A stretch of DNA of 64,000 bases from Lampropedia cohaerens (GCF_001005215.1 NZ_LBNQ01000041.1:1-64000), one strand, 5' to 3'; counted from the first letter of the stretch, positions 17,137 to 26,823 are shown. The notes: generated by a model from the sequence alone, not told the origin. Translations and numbers: made by a program.

Positions 17137-17630
17137 GGTGTGCTGGTTCGGTTAGGTCCTGGCGGCGCATACGGCATGCCGTGCGCGCCGCAGCGGGAAC
17201 GAAGGCAAAGGGCGCGGGCGCGCGATCTGCGCGGCGCGGCAAAAGCGGGAAAAGGTGGTCAACACCTCCTGGCGAAAAAGTGTGCCAGATGCGCTGCGCA
17301 AAAGGTTGGCTTGGCGCTTTGTCGTTCCTGATGACCATGTTCGGAAAAACGAAAGCGGCAGCGACCACGCCGTGCGGCACCGCTGCGTTCCAACGGCCGT
17401 GGGCGGGCTTTGCTTTTTCCGAGGCGCCGCGTCCAAAAATCCAAGTTCTCAAGCGGTGGCCGTTTGCGCACACTTGCCGGCGAAGCGATCGGGCACAAGC
17501 GCCGCGCCCATGCCCTGCGAGGCCGGCGCGCGTGCCTGAGCGCAGATGCGCGGCGTCAGCCCGTGTGAAGCCCAAGCGGCCGGGCGTGCGCAGTGCGCGC
17601 CGTACTCTTGATACTTGATGAAGGAAAAAA
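17137..17630. other. Intergenic region between divergent ATPase arm and flavin monooxygenase
   Basis: 494 bases without a credible gene, holding two outward promoters. The monooxygenase start at 17631 is preceded by GAAGGA. I see no strong inverted repeat, terminator or RNA structure here; reading frames across it lack ribosome sites and family similarity. Confidence 0.5.
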
Positions 17631-18878
17631 ATGGCAGTCGAACATTTCGATACGGTGGTCGTCGGTGCCGGCCAGGCAGGCGTTGCGATGAGCGAGCACC
17701 TGCGCGACCAGGGCATCGAGCACGTGGTGCTTGAGCGCAGCCGCATTGCCGAGCGCTGGCGTTCAGAGCGCTGGGATTCGCTGGTGGCCAATGGGCCGGC
17801 CTGGCATGATCGTTTCCCCAACATGCAGTTCGACGATGTCGACCCGGATGTGTTTCCGCCCAAGGAACGCATGGCCAAATACTTCGAGGACTATGCGCGC
17901 ATGATCCAGGCGCCGATCCGCACCGGCGTGAATGTGGAATGGGTCCGGGCCAACAAGGGACGGCCTGGTTTCACGATCAAGACCTCGGAAGGCACCATTG
18001 AGGCCAACCACGTGGTGGCCGCGACGGGGCCGTTCCAGAAGCCGAGCTTTCCGGACATCGTGCCGCAGTCTGCAGGCATCAAGCAGCTGCATTCGTCGGC
18101 CTACAAGAATCCGTCGCAGTTGCTGCCGGGCGGGGTGTTGGTGGTCGGGGGTGGTGCATCGGGTGCGCAGATTGCCGAGGAGCTCAACAAGGCCGGACGC
18201 AAGGTGTATCTGTCCATCGGCGAGCACTACCGTCCGCCGCGCTCCTACCGCCAGCGCGACTACTGCTGGTGGCTGGGCCCGCTGGGCATGTGGGACGAGG
18301 TCGGCAAGCAGAAGAAGAAGCACGTCGCGTTCGCCGTCAGCGGCTATGACGGTGGTCGCACGGTGGACTTTCGCCGGCTCGCGCACGACGGCATCACCCT
18401 GGTGGGCGTGACCAAGAGCTTCGAGAACGGCACCGTGCATTTCGCCGACGACCTGGTGCGCAACATTGCCCAGGGCGATGCGGATTACTTCGAGGTGCTG
18501 CGCGAAGCCGACGCCTACGTGGAGCGCACCGGCATGGATTTGCCGCCGGAGCCCGAAGCGTGGGAGCTGCTGCCCGATCCCGAATGCCTCAAACATCCTG
18601 TGCTGAGCCTGGATCTGGCTGCTGCCGGCATCACCAACATCGTGTGGGCCACGGGCTTTCAGTTCGACTTCAGCTGGCTGCAGGTCAACGCCTTTGACGA
18701 AACTGGCGCGCCGCTGCACAAGCGCGGCATCTCCTCGGAAGTGGGCATTTACTTCGTGGGCCTGCCCAATCTGACCAACCGCTCGTCGTCCTTCATCTGG
18801 GGCGCATGGCGCGATGCCAAGTTCATCGCGGACCACATCGCCATCCAGCGCAACTATCTGGCCTATCGCAAGGCGTAA
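17631..18878 (+). CDS. FAD/NAD(P)-binding monooxygenase-like oxidoreductase (CzcO/FMO group)
   Basis: 415-residue flavoprotein with two dinucleotide folds: an FAD site VVGAGQAG (10-17) and an NAD(P)H site VVGGGASGAQ (171-180). Both spacing and the C-terminal VWATGF motif match flavin-containing monooxygenases and the CzcO/Trk-type relatives, which hydroxylate or Baeyer-Villiger oxidise small molecules. GERWRSERWDS-like early motif ERWRSERWDS is also typical. It is divergent from the transporter ATPase and could contribute an oxygenation step to the 6-19 kb pathway; that link is positional only. GAAGGA lies at good distance upstream. Confidence 0.85.
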   Translation: MAVEHFDTVVVGAGQAGVAMSEHLRDQGIEHVVLERSRIAERWRSERWDSLVANGPAWHDRFPNMQFDDVDPDVFPPKERMAKYFEDYARMIQAPIRTGVNVEWVRANKGRPGFTIKTSEGTIEANHVVAATGPFQKPSFPDIVPQSAGIKQLHSSAYKNPSQLLPGGVLVVGGGASGAQIAEELNKAGRKVYLSIGEHYRPPRSYRQRDYCWWLGPLGMWDEVGKQKKKHVAFAVSGYDGGRTVDFRRLAHDGITLVGVTKSFENGTVHFADDLVRNIAQGDADYFEVLREADAYVERTGMDLPPEPEAWELLPDPECLKHPVLSLDLAAAGITNIVWATGFQFDFSWLQVNAFDETGAPLHKRGISSEVGIYFVGLPNLTNRSSSFIWGAWRDAKFIADHIAIQRNYLAYRKA

Positions 18879-18909
18879 TGGCGCGCGCGGCGCAGCGCCG
18901 GCGCCGCTG

Positions 18910-19923
18910 TCACTGGGCTTTGCCCGCCTGTTGCGCCTGCCAGCTGCGCTGCCACAGCTGCAGCTGCCATTCCAGCCGCGCCTTGGCCGCCGGCAGCGCC
19001 AGGGTGGTCCAACGCGCGCGGGCTGCGGCGTTGATGGGGCCAAAGGCGCAGCGGCTGGTCAGCGCGATGGCCAGGCCCGTTTGCCGTGCAAGCTGCTGCA
19101 GCGCGATCTCCAGGTTATGGTGCAGCGTCCCGTTGCCGGTGGTGGCTACCAGCAGGCCATCCAACCCAGCGCCTGCCAGCGCCTGCAGCCATCGCGCATC
19201 GAAGCCGGCGTGGCTGGTCAGCCAGCCCACCACCGGTGGGGCTGGCAAGCGCTCTGCTGCGCACTGCAGCAGCCAGGCATGGCCCCCGGCTGGCATTGCG
19301 GCATCGTGCTCCGGGCCTGCCGTGTGCAGCGTCACGGCGCCGCCCTGAATCTGGCCGAGCGGCCCGACGACGCCGCTGGAGAAGGCGCGCAGTGCCCAAG
19401 GGTGCACTTTCTGGACGTACTGCGCAGCATGCACCTCGCCCGCAGCGACGGCCACGACTCCACAAAACCGCCCGTCCAGTGCTGCCACGCAGCCGTCGTA
19501 CAGGTTGCGAGGGCCATCGGCATCGGGCGCATCGGCCGGGCGCATTGCGCTGACCAGCACCACGGGCTTGTGCTGCGCGGGCAATACGCGGTGCAGAAAC
19601 CAGGCCGTCTCCTCCAGCGTATCGGTGCCGTGGGTGATGACGACAGCGGTGACCTGTGGGTCCTGCAGCGCCTGCCAGGTGGCGGTGGCGATGGCCAGCC
19701 AGTCCTGCGGATCCATGTCCTTGCTGTCTTTCTGCAGCAGCTGTTGCGCCTGGATCCGGGCAGGCAGGCCGTGCAGCTGCGGCACGGCCTCCAGCAGTTG
19801 CGTGACATCGCGTCGGGCGGCATGGTAGCCACCGCTGGCGGTGGCATCACGCTGGCCAGCAATGGTGCCGCCGGTGGCCAGGATGCGCAGGATGGGCGTA
19901 GCGCCCTGCTTGGCTGTCATCAT
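18910..19923 (-). CDS. L-asparaginase/glutaminase, cytoplasmic type
   Basis: 337-residue amidohydrolase converting asparagine (or glutamine) to aspartate and ammonia. Both catalytic threonine motifs are present: ATGGTIAG (16-23, Thr20) and ITHGTDTLEE (96-105, Thr100 and Asp101), and the Lys/Arg region VSAMRPADAP also matches. There is no signal peptide, so a cytoplasmic enzyme is expected. I chose the first of two adjacent ATGs at 19923. A GGAACC ribosome site lies within the end of rsmD, whose stop is two bases upstream, so this is the last gene of the M16-M16-rsmD-asparaginase run. Confidence 0.9.
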   Translation of the reverse strand: MMTAKQGATPILRILATGGTIAGQRDATASGGYHAARRDVTQLLEAVPQLHGLPARIQAQQLLQKDSKDMDPQDWLAIATATWQALQDPQVTAVVITHGTDTLEETAWFLHRVLPAQHKPVVLVSAMRPADAPDADGPRNLYDGCVAALDGRFCGVVAVAAGEVHAAQYVQKVHPWALRAFSSGVVGPLGQIQGGAVTLHTAGPEHDAAMPAGGHAWLLQCAAERLPAPPVVGWLTSHAGFDARWLQALAGAGLDGLLVATTGNGTLHHNLEIALQQLARQTGLAIALTSRCAFGPINAAARARWTTLALPAAKARLEWQLQLWQRSWQAQQAGKAQ

Positions 19924-19925
19924 GG

Positions 19926-20570
19926 TCAGGTTCCAGTGACGCTGTCGCGCAGGTCCAGCAGGTGGGCGTGCACACTGCCTGCGCGCAGGTAGCGCAGGCG
20001 TCGCCACCCCAGGCTTGCGAGTTGCGGCGCCGTCCATTCGCGGCTGCTCTCCAGATACACCTGACCGTGCGGCGCCAGTGTCGTGCGGATGGCTGCGAGC
20101 GCCTGCGTCTCCAGCGCCGATGCGTAGGGGGGGTCGATGAAGGCAACGTCCCACCCGCCCGCGGCAGCTGCAGGCCGCTGTGCGAGCGCCCGCAGGCCGT
20201 CGCCACGCTGTACGAGCAGATTCTGGGCCCGCAGGCGCTGGGCATTGGCCTGTAGCTGCGCTGCGACCTTCGCATCCTGCTCAACCAGCAGCACATGCGC
20301 GGCGTGGCGCGAGGCGGCCTCGAACCCCAGCGCGCCGCTGCCGGCAAAGGCGTCGATGCAGGACAGTCCCGTGAGATCCTGCCCCAGCCAGTTGAACAGC
20401 GTTTCGCGTACGCGATCTGGTGTGGGGCGCAGGCCGGGCTTGGTCGCAACCGGCAGCAGGCTGCGTCGCCACTGGCCGCCGATGATGCGCACCTTGCCCG
20501 TGCCTTGCTGCACGGCAAGGGAGGTCCGGGGGCGCACCGCCGCACCGGATAAATCGCGGGGTGTGCTCAA
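19926..20570 (-). CDS. rsmD: 16S rRNA (guanine966-N2)-methyltransferase
   Basis: 214-residue SAM-dependent methyltransferase modifying G966 of 16S rRNA. The RsmD signature RIIGGQWRRSLL, the SAM motif DAFAGSGALGFEAASR and the catalytic DPPY are all present. No internal Met is available near the N-terminus. A TTG at 20570 with GGAGG nine bases upstream is the supported start, and it overlaps the preceding M16 stop (TTGA). Proximity to ftsY is the conserved arrangement in proteobacteria, here split by the M16 pair. Confidence 0.95.
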   Translation of the reverse strand: MSTPRDLSGAAVRPRTSLAVQQGTGKVRIIGGQWRRSLLPVATKPGLRPTPDRVRETLFNWLGQDLTGLSCIDAFAGSGALGFEAASRHAAHVLLVEQDAKVAAQLQANAQRLRAQNLLVQRGDGLRALAQRPAAAAGGWDVAFIDPPYASALETQALAAIRTTLAPHGQVYLESSREWTAPQLASLGWRRLRYLRAGSVHAHLLDLRDSVTGT

Positions 20571-21943
20571 GGCTTGCTGCCTCCGACGATGACGGTGACC
20601 ATGCGCTCTGGCTGCAGCACGCGTTGCACGACGCGGCGGACATCGCCAACGGTGATGGCGGCGACACGGTCGGTCCAGTGCTCCAGATAATCGAGCGGCA
20701 AATCGTTCCAGGCGATGTTGGCAACGTTGCCCAGCAGCTTCTCATTGCTGTCGATACGCAGTGCAAATCCGCCGATCAGGTTGGCCTTGGCATCTTGCAG
20801 TTCCCGATCAGTTGGCCCGTCGGCAACGAACGCGCGCACGACCTGATTGACCAGCTGTGTGGCCGCCTCGGCCTGATCGGCGCGAGTCTGCAGTGCAATG
20901 GTGATGGCGCCAGCATGGTTGCCGGGGTTGAAGCTGCTGTAAATGCCATAGACCAGACCGCGCTCCTCGCGCACCTGCTCCATCAGCCGTGAGCCAAAGC
21001 CGCTGCCGCCGAGAATGTGATTGGCCACCAGATAGGTCAGAAAGTCCGGATCGTTGCGGCGGATGCCGGGTTGGCCAATGAGAATCTGTGCCTGCTCGGC
21101 ATCGAACGAGATGCGCTCAGTGCGCGCCTGCGCAAGAGGCGTGACCTCGGGGATTTCTGGCAAAGGCGCGCAGCCTGTCTGTTGAGGAAGACCTGCCAGC
21201 AGCGTGCGCACCAGCGCATCGGCCTGCGCACGGTCCACCGCACCGACGACCGAGACCTTGGCACGGCAGGGCAGGACGTGCCGGGCATAGAAGGCCTGCA
21301 TGTCTGTCACGTCGATGCGCGCCAGCGTCTCAGGGGTGGTCTGCTGGCCGTAAGGGTGCTCGCCGTAGACAGCGCGCTCGAACGCCTGGCGAGCCACCAC
21401 GTCAGGGCGGGTCTGCGCCTCGCGCAATGCGGCGCTCCAGCGCTGGCGCTCGCGCTGCCAGATGGCCGCAGGCCAGCTGGGCTGGCCGATCTGGCGCGCG
21501 GCCAGTTTTGTCGCCTGCTGCAGCACGGGCTGTTGCGTCAGGCTGCGCAGGCGCAGGGTGAAGCGGTCGTTGCCAGCGGCTGCCGACAGCGAAGCCCCGA
21601 GATCGGCCCAGGCCTGCTCCAGGGCCTCTTCATCGAGCGCCGGATGGCCCCCGCCTGCGGCAATGCCCTTGCCGAGCATCGCCGCGGTGGCTGCCGCCAG
21701 ACCAGCCTGCGGGGCCGGGTCGCGGCGGGAGCCGCCGTCGAAATCGATCTGCACGTCGACCATGGGCAGGCTGGGGCTGGTGACCAACCAGACCTGTGCG
21801 CCGCTGGGCTGTTGCCAGTGTTCAATGGGCAGCAGCTTGTCTGCAGCCAGGGCGCCCAGACTGGTGCCTGCGAGCAGGCAGGTGCAGGCCAGGTATCGAC
21901 AGGCCTTGAATGCAAGGGTGAAGGGTGAGCGTGACGCGATCAT
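20567..21943 (-). CDS. M16 peptidase-like subunit without the zinc motif
   Basis: 458-residue pitrilysin-family protein with an N-terminal signal sequence (ending near LGALAA, about 35). The HxxEH zinc motif is absent: the corresponding region reads GLAAATAAMLGKG. It keeps the M16 C-terminal features, including the RSxR-like GSGFGSRLMEQVREERGLVYG motif that binds substrate. Such proteins pair with an active partner to form a heterodimer, and the active partner is the gene directly upstream, with ATGA overlap. Located in the periplasm. Physiological substrates are unknown. Confidence 0.88.
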   Translation of the reverse strand: MIASRSPFTLAFKACRYLACTCLLAGTSLGALAADKLLPIEHWQQPSGAQVWLVTSPSLPMVDVQIDFDGGSRRDPAPQAGLAAATAAMLGKGIAAGGGHPALDEEALEQAWADLGASLSAAAGNDRFTLRLRSLTQQPVLQQATKLAARQIGQPSWPAAIWQRERQRWSAALREAQTRPDVVARQAFERAVYGEHPYGQQTTPETLARIDVTDMQAFYARHVLPCRAKVSVVGAVDRAQADALVRTLLAGLPQQTGCAPLPEIPEVTPLAQARTERISFDAEQAQILIGQPGIRRNDPDFLTYLVANHILGGSGFGSRLMEQVREERGLVYGIYSSFNPGNHAGAITIALQTRADQAEAATQLVNQVVRAFVADGPTDRELQDAKANLIGGFALRIDSNEKLLGNVANIAWNDLPLDYLEHWTDRVAAITVGDVRRVVQRVLQPERMVTVIVGGSKP

Positions 21944-23409
21944 TGCGTGGCTCCTTGAATGTCCATGGATGTGGCGGGAACGGACTGGCCTGAGGTGGGG
22001 GCGGCCCCAGAATCGGGCTGCAGTTCGGCGATGGTCAGGGCGCTGCCGCCGAAGTACTTGCGCGCGACCGCCTGCACCTGCGCCGGCGTGACTTCGCGCA
22101 GCAGGGCGAGGGTGCGTTCGGTGGCGTCGAGCGGCCAGCCGAGAATCCAGTTGCTGCCCAGTTCGCTGGCCTGTGCGTACATGGAATCCTGCCCATAGAT
22201 GGTGGCGGCCGACCATTGCGTGATGACGCGGCGCAGCTCCTGCTGGCTGATGCCGTGCGTGGCCACATCCTGTATCGCCTGTTGCAGCGCCTGCTGGACC
22301 TCTGCCGTACTGCGACCTGCGGCGGGGATGGCGCTGAGCAGGAACAGGCCGTTGCCGCTGCGCCCGCTGAGCGTGGCACTGCTGCCGGCGCTGTCGGCAA
22401 GGCGCGGGATGCCGCGCGTGAGGCTGCGTTCAAGCCGCGCGCCGTCGTAACCACTGAGTACGCCATCCAGTGCCATCAGTGCCAGTGCCTCGCGGTCGCT
22501 GCTGCTGGGGTTGGTGATATTGGTAAGTGCCGGCACCTTGTAAGCCATCAGCAGCACCGCCTGTTCCGCGCGGTCACGCAGAACCAGATGGCGCGGCCCC
22601 TGCTGCAGGGGCTCGCGCGAAATCTTGCGCGCTGGAATCGCTCCAGCAGGGATGGCACCGTAGTGGCGTTGCGCCAGCGCCAGCACCTGGCGGGGCTCGA
22701 CATTGCCCACGACCACTACTGCGGCGTTGCCTGGCACGTACCACTGGCGGTGAAAGGCGCGCACCTCATCGGCGGTGATAGCGGCGATGTCGTCCATCCA
22801 GCCGATGACCGGGCGTCGCTCGGGCGAGGCCAGATACGCAGTGGCCATCAGCTGCTCAAACAGCTTGGCGCGTGGCTGGTCATCGGTGCGCATGCGGCGC
22901 TCCTCCTTGATGACCTCCAGCTCGCGGGTGAACTCCTCATCGGGCCACTGATTGGTGGCGAGCCGGTCGGCCTCCAGCGCCATGACCGCACCCAGCTGGG
23001 CAGAAGGCACCTGCTGGAAGTAGCCGGTGTAGTCCCGGTTGGTGAACGCGTTGTCGCGCCCGCCCAGTTCCGCCACCCGGCGGGAGAATTCGCCCGCTGC
23101 GAGCTTTTCGCTGCCCTTGAACATCATGTGCTCCAGCACATGCGCGATGCCCGTGGTGCCATCGTTCTCGTCGATGGAGCCCACGCGTACCCAGAGCATG
23201 TGGATGGCCGTGGGAGCGCGCCGGTCCGGCTTGACAATGACTTCCAGGCCATTGGCCAGGCGATAGTGTGCGAGCGTGTCGCTCTCCTGCAGGATTTCCA
23301 CTGCAGGATCCGGCGTGACGGTGGCGTCTTTTGCTGCGCCACCGGGTGTGGCGCACGCTGCCAGCAGGCACGCCAGCAGCCAGGTGCAAATCGTTGACAA
23401 TCGCTTCAT
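21940..23409 (-). CDS. Active M16 zinc peptidase, lipoprotein
   Basis: 489-residue pitrilysin-family peptidase with the inverted zinc motif HVLEH (90-94) and the downstream Glu in the second half of the motif region. The N-terminus is a lipoprotein signal with lipobox LAAC (Cys19), so it should be anchored to a membrane facing the periplasm. Its partner is the catalytically empty M16 protein downstream (four-base ATGA overlap). I chose the Met at 23409 because it begins the signal peptide; the frame extends 126 bases further without support. It is divergent from ftsY. Confidence 0.92.
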   Translation of the reverse strand: MKRLSTICTWLLACLLAACATPGGAAKDATVTPDPAVEILQESDTLAHYRLANGLEVIVKPDRRAPTAIHMLWVRVGSIDENDGTTGIAHVLEHMMFKGSEKLAAGEFSRRVAELGGRDNAFTNRDYTGYFQQVPSAQLGAVMALEADRLATNQWPDEEFTRELEVIKEERRMRTDDQPRAKLFEQLMATAYLASPERRPVIGWMDDIAAITADEVRAFHRQWYVPGNAAVVVVGNVEPRQVLALAQRHYGAIPAGAIPARKISREPLQQGPRHLVLRDRAEQAVLLMAYKVPALTNITNPSSSDREALALMALDGVLSGYDGARLERSLTRGIPRLADSAGSSATLSGRSGNGLFLLSAIPAAGRSTAEVQQALQQAIQDVATHGISQQELRRVITQWSAATIYGQDSMYAQASELGSNWILGWPLDATERTLALLREVTPAQVQAVARKYFGGSALTIAELQPDSGAAPTSGQSVPATSMDIQGATQ

Positions 23410-23567
23410 ACAATCGATCAGAGGTAGTTGCGGGAGGTGGCGTGGCCGGCGACGGCTCGCAAGCCGCCTGCCGATCAACAGCCCTACACTTGCTTGGTGC
23501 GTGCGGCGACGCATCGCCTGCACACAGGCCGCCAAGCACTACCGCATCAGACGGTCATCCAACCATT

Positions 23568-24854
23568 ATGTTCAGTTTTCTCAAGAAAAAATCCGCGCCC
23601 AACCCTCCTGCCCCTTCGCCGGCGCCGCTTCCTGACGGTGGCGATGCCGCGCAGCAGGCGCCTGCCGATGCCGCATCGGCTGCGCCGCAGGCTCCCCAGC
23701 CGGATGCCGCCGAACCGCCCCGCACGGGGGTGATGGGTTGGCTGCGCAAGTCGTTCGGTGCGGGCGAGGTCGAGACGCCCGCGCCTGCAGAGCATGCGGC
23801 TGCGCAGGAGCCGCCCCCGGCCACGCACGAAGCCGAGCATGTGGCAGCGCCCGTAGTATCCGCAGAGCCTGCACCGCAGGAGCATGCGGCTACGCCTGCG
23901 GTGCCGGTGGTGCCGGAGGCCGACAGCCAGACCTCCGCCCAGACGGCGGCGGCTGAGCGCAAAAGCTGGGTCGAAAAGCTCAAGGCGGGCCTGCGCAAGA
24001 CGGGCAGCACCCTGACCACGGTGTTCACCGGCACCCGCATCGACGACGAACTCTACGAGGAGCTGGAAGCGGCCCTGCTGATGGCCGATGCGGGCGTGAA
24101 GGCCACGACCTTTCTGCTCGATGATCTGCGCGCGCGCGTCAAGGCCGCCAAGGTGACCGACCCCGCCCAGGTCAAGGGCCTGCTGATCGATGCGATTGCC
24201 GATCTGCTGCAGCCGCTGGAGAAAACGCTGGTCATCGGCGAGCACGTGCCCACGGTCATCATGGTGGCGGGGGTCAATGGCGCGGGCAAGACCACCTCGA
24301 TCGGCAAGCTCACGCGCCATCTGGCCGAAGCCGAGGCCCAGGTGCTGCTGGCCGCAGCCGATACCTTCCGCGCGGCTGCGCGCGAGCAGCTGGGCGTTTG
24401 GGCCACGCGCAACACGGTGGAGATCGTCGGACAGGAAGGGGGCGATCCCGCCGCCGTGAGCTTTGACGCCGTCAGCGCGGGCAGGGCGCGCGGCAAGGAC
24501 GTGGTGCTGGTCGATACCGCCGGGCGGTTGCCGACGCAGCTGCATCTGATGGAGGAGCTCAAGAAGATCAAGCGCGTGATTGGCAAGGCCGATGCCGGTG
24601 CACCGCATGAGGTGCTGCTGGTCATCGACGGCAACACCGGCCAGAATGCGCTGGCGCAGGTCAAGGCCTTTGACGACGCGCTGCAACTTACCGGTCTGAT
24701 CGTTACAAAGTTGGACGGTACCGCCAAGGGTGGCGTGCTGGCCGCCATTGCGCAGGAGCGGCCCGTGCCCGTCTACTTCATCGGCGTTGGCGAGAAACTC
24801 GAAGACCTGCAGACCTTCAACGCGCGCGAATTTGCGCAGGCGTTGCTGGGCTGA
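23568..24854 (+). CDS. ftsY: Signal recognition particle receptor FtsY
   Basis: 428-residue GTPase that receives SRP-ribosome complexes at the inner membrane. An N-terminal acidic A domain of about 130 residues, very rich in Ala, Pro and Glu, precedes the NG domain. GTPase motifs are G1 GVNGAGKTT (235-243), DTFRAAAREQL, G3 DTAGRLPTQ and G4 TKLDGTAKGG. The Met at 23568 (MFSFLKKKSAP) is the family-typical start; the frame extends upstream over the M16 promoter. It probably forms a pair with pyrC 50 bases downstream. Confidence 0.96.
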   Translation: MFSFLKKKSAPNPPAPSPAPLPDGGDAAQQAPADAASAAPQAPQPDAAEPPRTGVMGWLRKSFGAGEVETPAPAEHAAAQEPPPATHEAEHVAAPVVSAEPAPQEHAATPAVPVVPEADSQTSAQTAAAERKSWVEKLKAGLRKTGSTLTTVFTGTRIDDELYEELEAALLMADAGVKATTFLLDDLRARVKAAKVTDPAQVKGLLIDAIADLLQPLEKTLVIGEHVPTVIMVAGVNGAGKTTSIGKLTRHLAEAEAQVLLAAADTFRAAAREQLGVWATRNTVEIVGQEGGDPAAVSFDAVSAGRARGKDVVLVDTAGRLPTQLHLMEELKKIKRVIGKADAGAPHEVLLVIDGNTGQNALAQVKAFDDALQLTGLIVTKLDGTAKGGVLAAIAQERPVPVYFIGVGEKLEDLQTFNAREFAQALLG

Positions 24855-24904
24855 TGCCGCGGTAGCCCGAGCATCAGCCAAACCATTCCGACTCAACACC
24901 ACGA

Positions 24905-25954
24905 ATGACCAAGACACTGACCATTACCCGCCCCGACGACTGGCATCTGCACCTGCGCGACGGCGACGCCCTCCGAACCACGGTGGCGCACGCGGCGGCA
25001 CAGTTTGCCCGCGCCATCGTCATGCCCAATCTGCGCCCGCCGGTGACGGATGTCGGGCAGGCGCGGGCCTATCGCCAGCGCATTCTGGACGTGCTGCGCG
25101 CTCAAGCGCCGCACGCTGCGTTCGAACCCTTGATGACGCTGTATCTGACCGACCGCATGACGGCCGCGACGATCCGCGCAGCCCATGCCGAGGGTGTTGT
25201 GGCCTGCAAGCTCTATCCGGCGGGGGCCACCACCAACAGCGATGCGGGCGTGACGGCCATGCGCAACATCTATCCGGTGCTGGAAGCCATGCAGGACGTT
25301 GGCATGGTGCTGCTGGTGCATGGCGAGGTTACCGATCCAAACATCGATCTGTTCGACCGTGAGGCGGTTTTCATCGATCAGCAGCTGATCCCGTTGCGGC
25401 GCGACTTTCCGCAGCTCAAGATCGTGATGGAGCACATCACCACGCGTGAAGCGGCGCAATACGTCGCCGATGCCGGCCAGTACCAGGCCGCCACCATCAC
25501 CGCGCACCACCTGCTCTACAACCGCAATGCGCTGTTTCTGGGCGGCATCCGGCCGCACTACTACTGCCTGCCCGTGCTCAAGCGCGAGATCCACCGCCAG
25601 GCGCTGCTGCAGGCGGCAGCGTCGGGCAACCCGCGCTTCTTCCTGGGCACCGACAGTGCGCCGCATGCCGCGCCCCTGAAGGAGGCCGCGGTGGGATGCG
25701 CCGGCTGTTACACGGCTGCGGCGGCCATCGAGCTGTATGCGGAAGCGTTCGAACAGGCCGAAGCGCTCGATCGGCTGGAAGCGTTCGCAGCCTTCCACGG
25801 TGCTGACTTCTATGGCCTGCCGCGCAGTACGGCCACCATCACGCTGGAGAAAAAGCCCTGGCAGATGCCACAGTCCTACCCCTACGGACAGACAGAGCTC
25901 AAGCCCCTGCGTGCCGGCGAAAGCATGGCTTGGCAGATTGCGCACCAGTCGTGA
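24905..25954 (+). CDS. pyrC: Dihydroorotase, type II
   Basis: 349-residue zinc amidohydrolase that closes carbamoyl-aspartate to dihydroorotate in pyrimidine synthesis. Metal and substrate motifs are complete: HLHLRDG (14-20), the carboxylated Lys in [30 protein letters not shown] and the catalytic Asp in GTDSAPH. Length and motif order match the E. coli-like PyrC class. It lies 50 bases downstream of ftsY on the same strand. Confidence 0.97.
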   Translation: MTKTLTITRPDDWHLHLRDGDALRTTVAHAAAQFARAIVMPNLRPPVTDVGQARAYRQRILDVLRAQAPHAAFEPLMTLYLTDRMTAATIRAAHAEGVVACKLYPAGATTNSDAGVTAMRNIYPVLEAMQDVGMVLLVHGEVTDPNIDLFDREAVFIDQQLIPLRRDFPQLKIVMEHITTREAAQYVADAGQYQAATITAHHLLYNRNALFLGGIRPHYYCLPVLKREIHRQALLQAAASGNPRFFLGTDSAPHAAPLKEAAVGCAGCYTAAAAIELYAEAFEQAEALDRLEAFAAFHGADFYGLPRSTATITLEKKPWQMPQSYPYGQTELKPLRAGESMAWQIAHQS

Positions 25955-26166
25955 ACGGCCCCAGCTTTTCCGATCCCAAGCGTTCTATGCGCAATTTTGA
26001 AACCAGAAAACTGGCATGAAACCGCGGCGACGGTCAAAGAGCAAGCAGCTGGCGCAGTGATGGTGCGCCAGGCGTGGCTTCTCGCCACGGTGTGTGTTGC
26101 AAATGCGATTTTGCAAGCGTGTGGTATTGAAATCCTGGTGCAATCGTTCTTGGGGTGTAAAACGGC

Positions 26167-26697
26167 ATGAATCCATTGAGACGGTTCAAGGACGAGCGTT
26201 TTCGCCTCCATCTGCACGGCAATGTATGCGAAATCAGTAGTCGCTTAATGTGGTACCCGGCCTTGTACCTATTCGGCGTGTTCCCGATCGCAGTGCCTTT
26301 CCTGGGCATCCTGAGTGGCGCGCTGTTGCCATGGGACGACAGGAACTGGGCGGGTATGGCGTTGTTTCTGACTGCAGCGATGCTATTCATGCTTGTGAGC
26401 GGGCGGCGCTACGTCTACAGGCAACGGGTGAAAATCGACGTGGCGCAGCAAACGATCACGGTTGAGCGTCGCAGTGTTTTGCGCCGGCATCCCGTGCAGA
26501 CGATACGGTATGCATCGCTCGAGAGGTTGCAAGTGCTGTATGCGACGAACCGGCGTATCTCAGTCAAGTTGCTGCTCGTCTACGATGGAGGGCAACAGTT
26601 GCCGTTGCTGCAGGATGCAGTCTGGGAAAGTGAGTTCAAGGACAGGCGAAATCTGCTGGCCGAATTTCTGAAGGTGCCCCTGCAGGGGCCGGAATGA
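26167..26697 (+). CDS. Hypothetical two-TM membrane protein
   Basis: 176-residue protein that I do not recognise. A basic N-terminus is followed by two membrane segments (about 29-53 and 62-79). The cytoplasmic C-terminal half is predicted beta-rich (VKIDVAQQTITVERRSVLRR, then VKLLLVYDGGQQLPLL), reminiscent of bacterial PH-like membrane proteins, but this is only a shape impression. The gene is less GC-rich than its neighbours. Upstream (25955-26166) lies a pair of TTGCAA palindromes at 26098-26103 and 26112-26117, possibly an operator. Confidence 0.65.
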   Translation: MNPLRRFKDERFRLHLHGNVCEISSRLMWYPALYLFGVFPIAVPFLGILSGALLPWDDRNWAGMALFLTAAMLFMLVSGRRYVYRQRVKIDVAQQTITVERRSVLRRHPVQTIRYASLERLQVLYATNRRISVKLLLVYDGGQQLPLLQDAVWESEFKDRRNLLAEFLKVPLQGPE

Positions 26698-26823
26698 GCA
26701 CGAGCGTATCGGCAGGCGCCATGGTCGCGATGGCGCGGTACGCCTCGTGTGCCGATGCATGGTGCTCAGCGCCTGCGCAACGCTTTTTCACCCGTCGTGC
26801 AGCCAGGCAAAAATGCGGTGGGC

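Noticed and set aside
15994-17331. 445-codon frame opposite the PotA-type ATPase
   Set aside because: Antisense shadow; the ATPase motifs on the other strand are complete.
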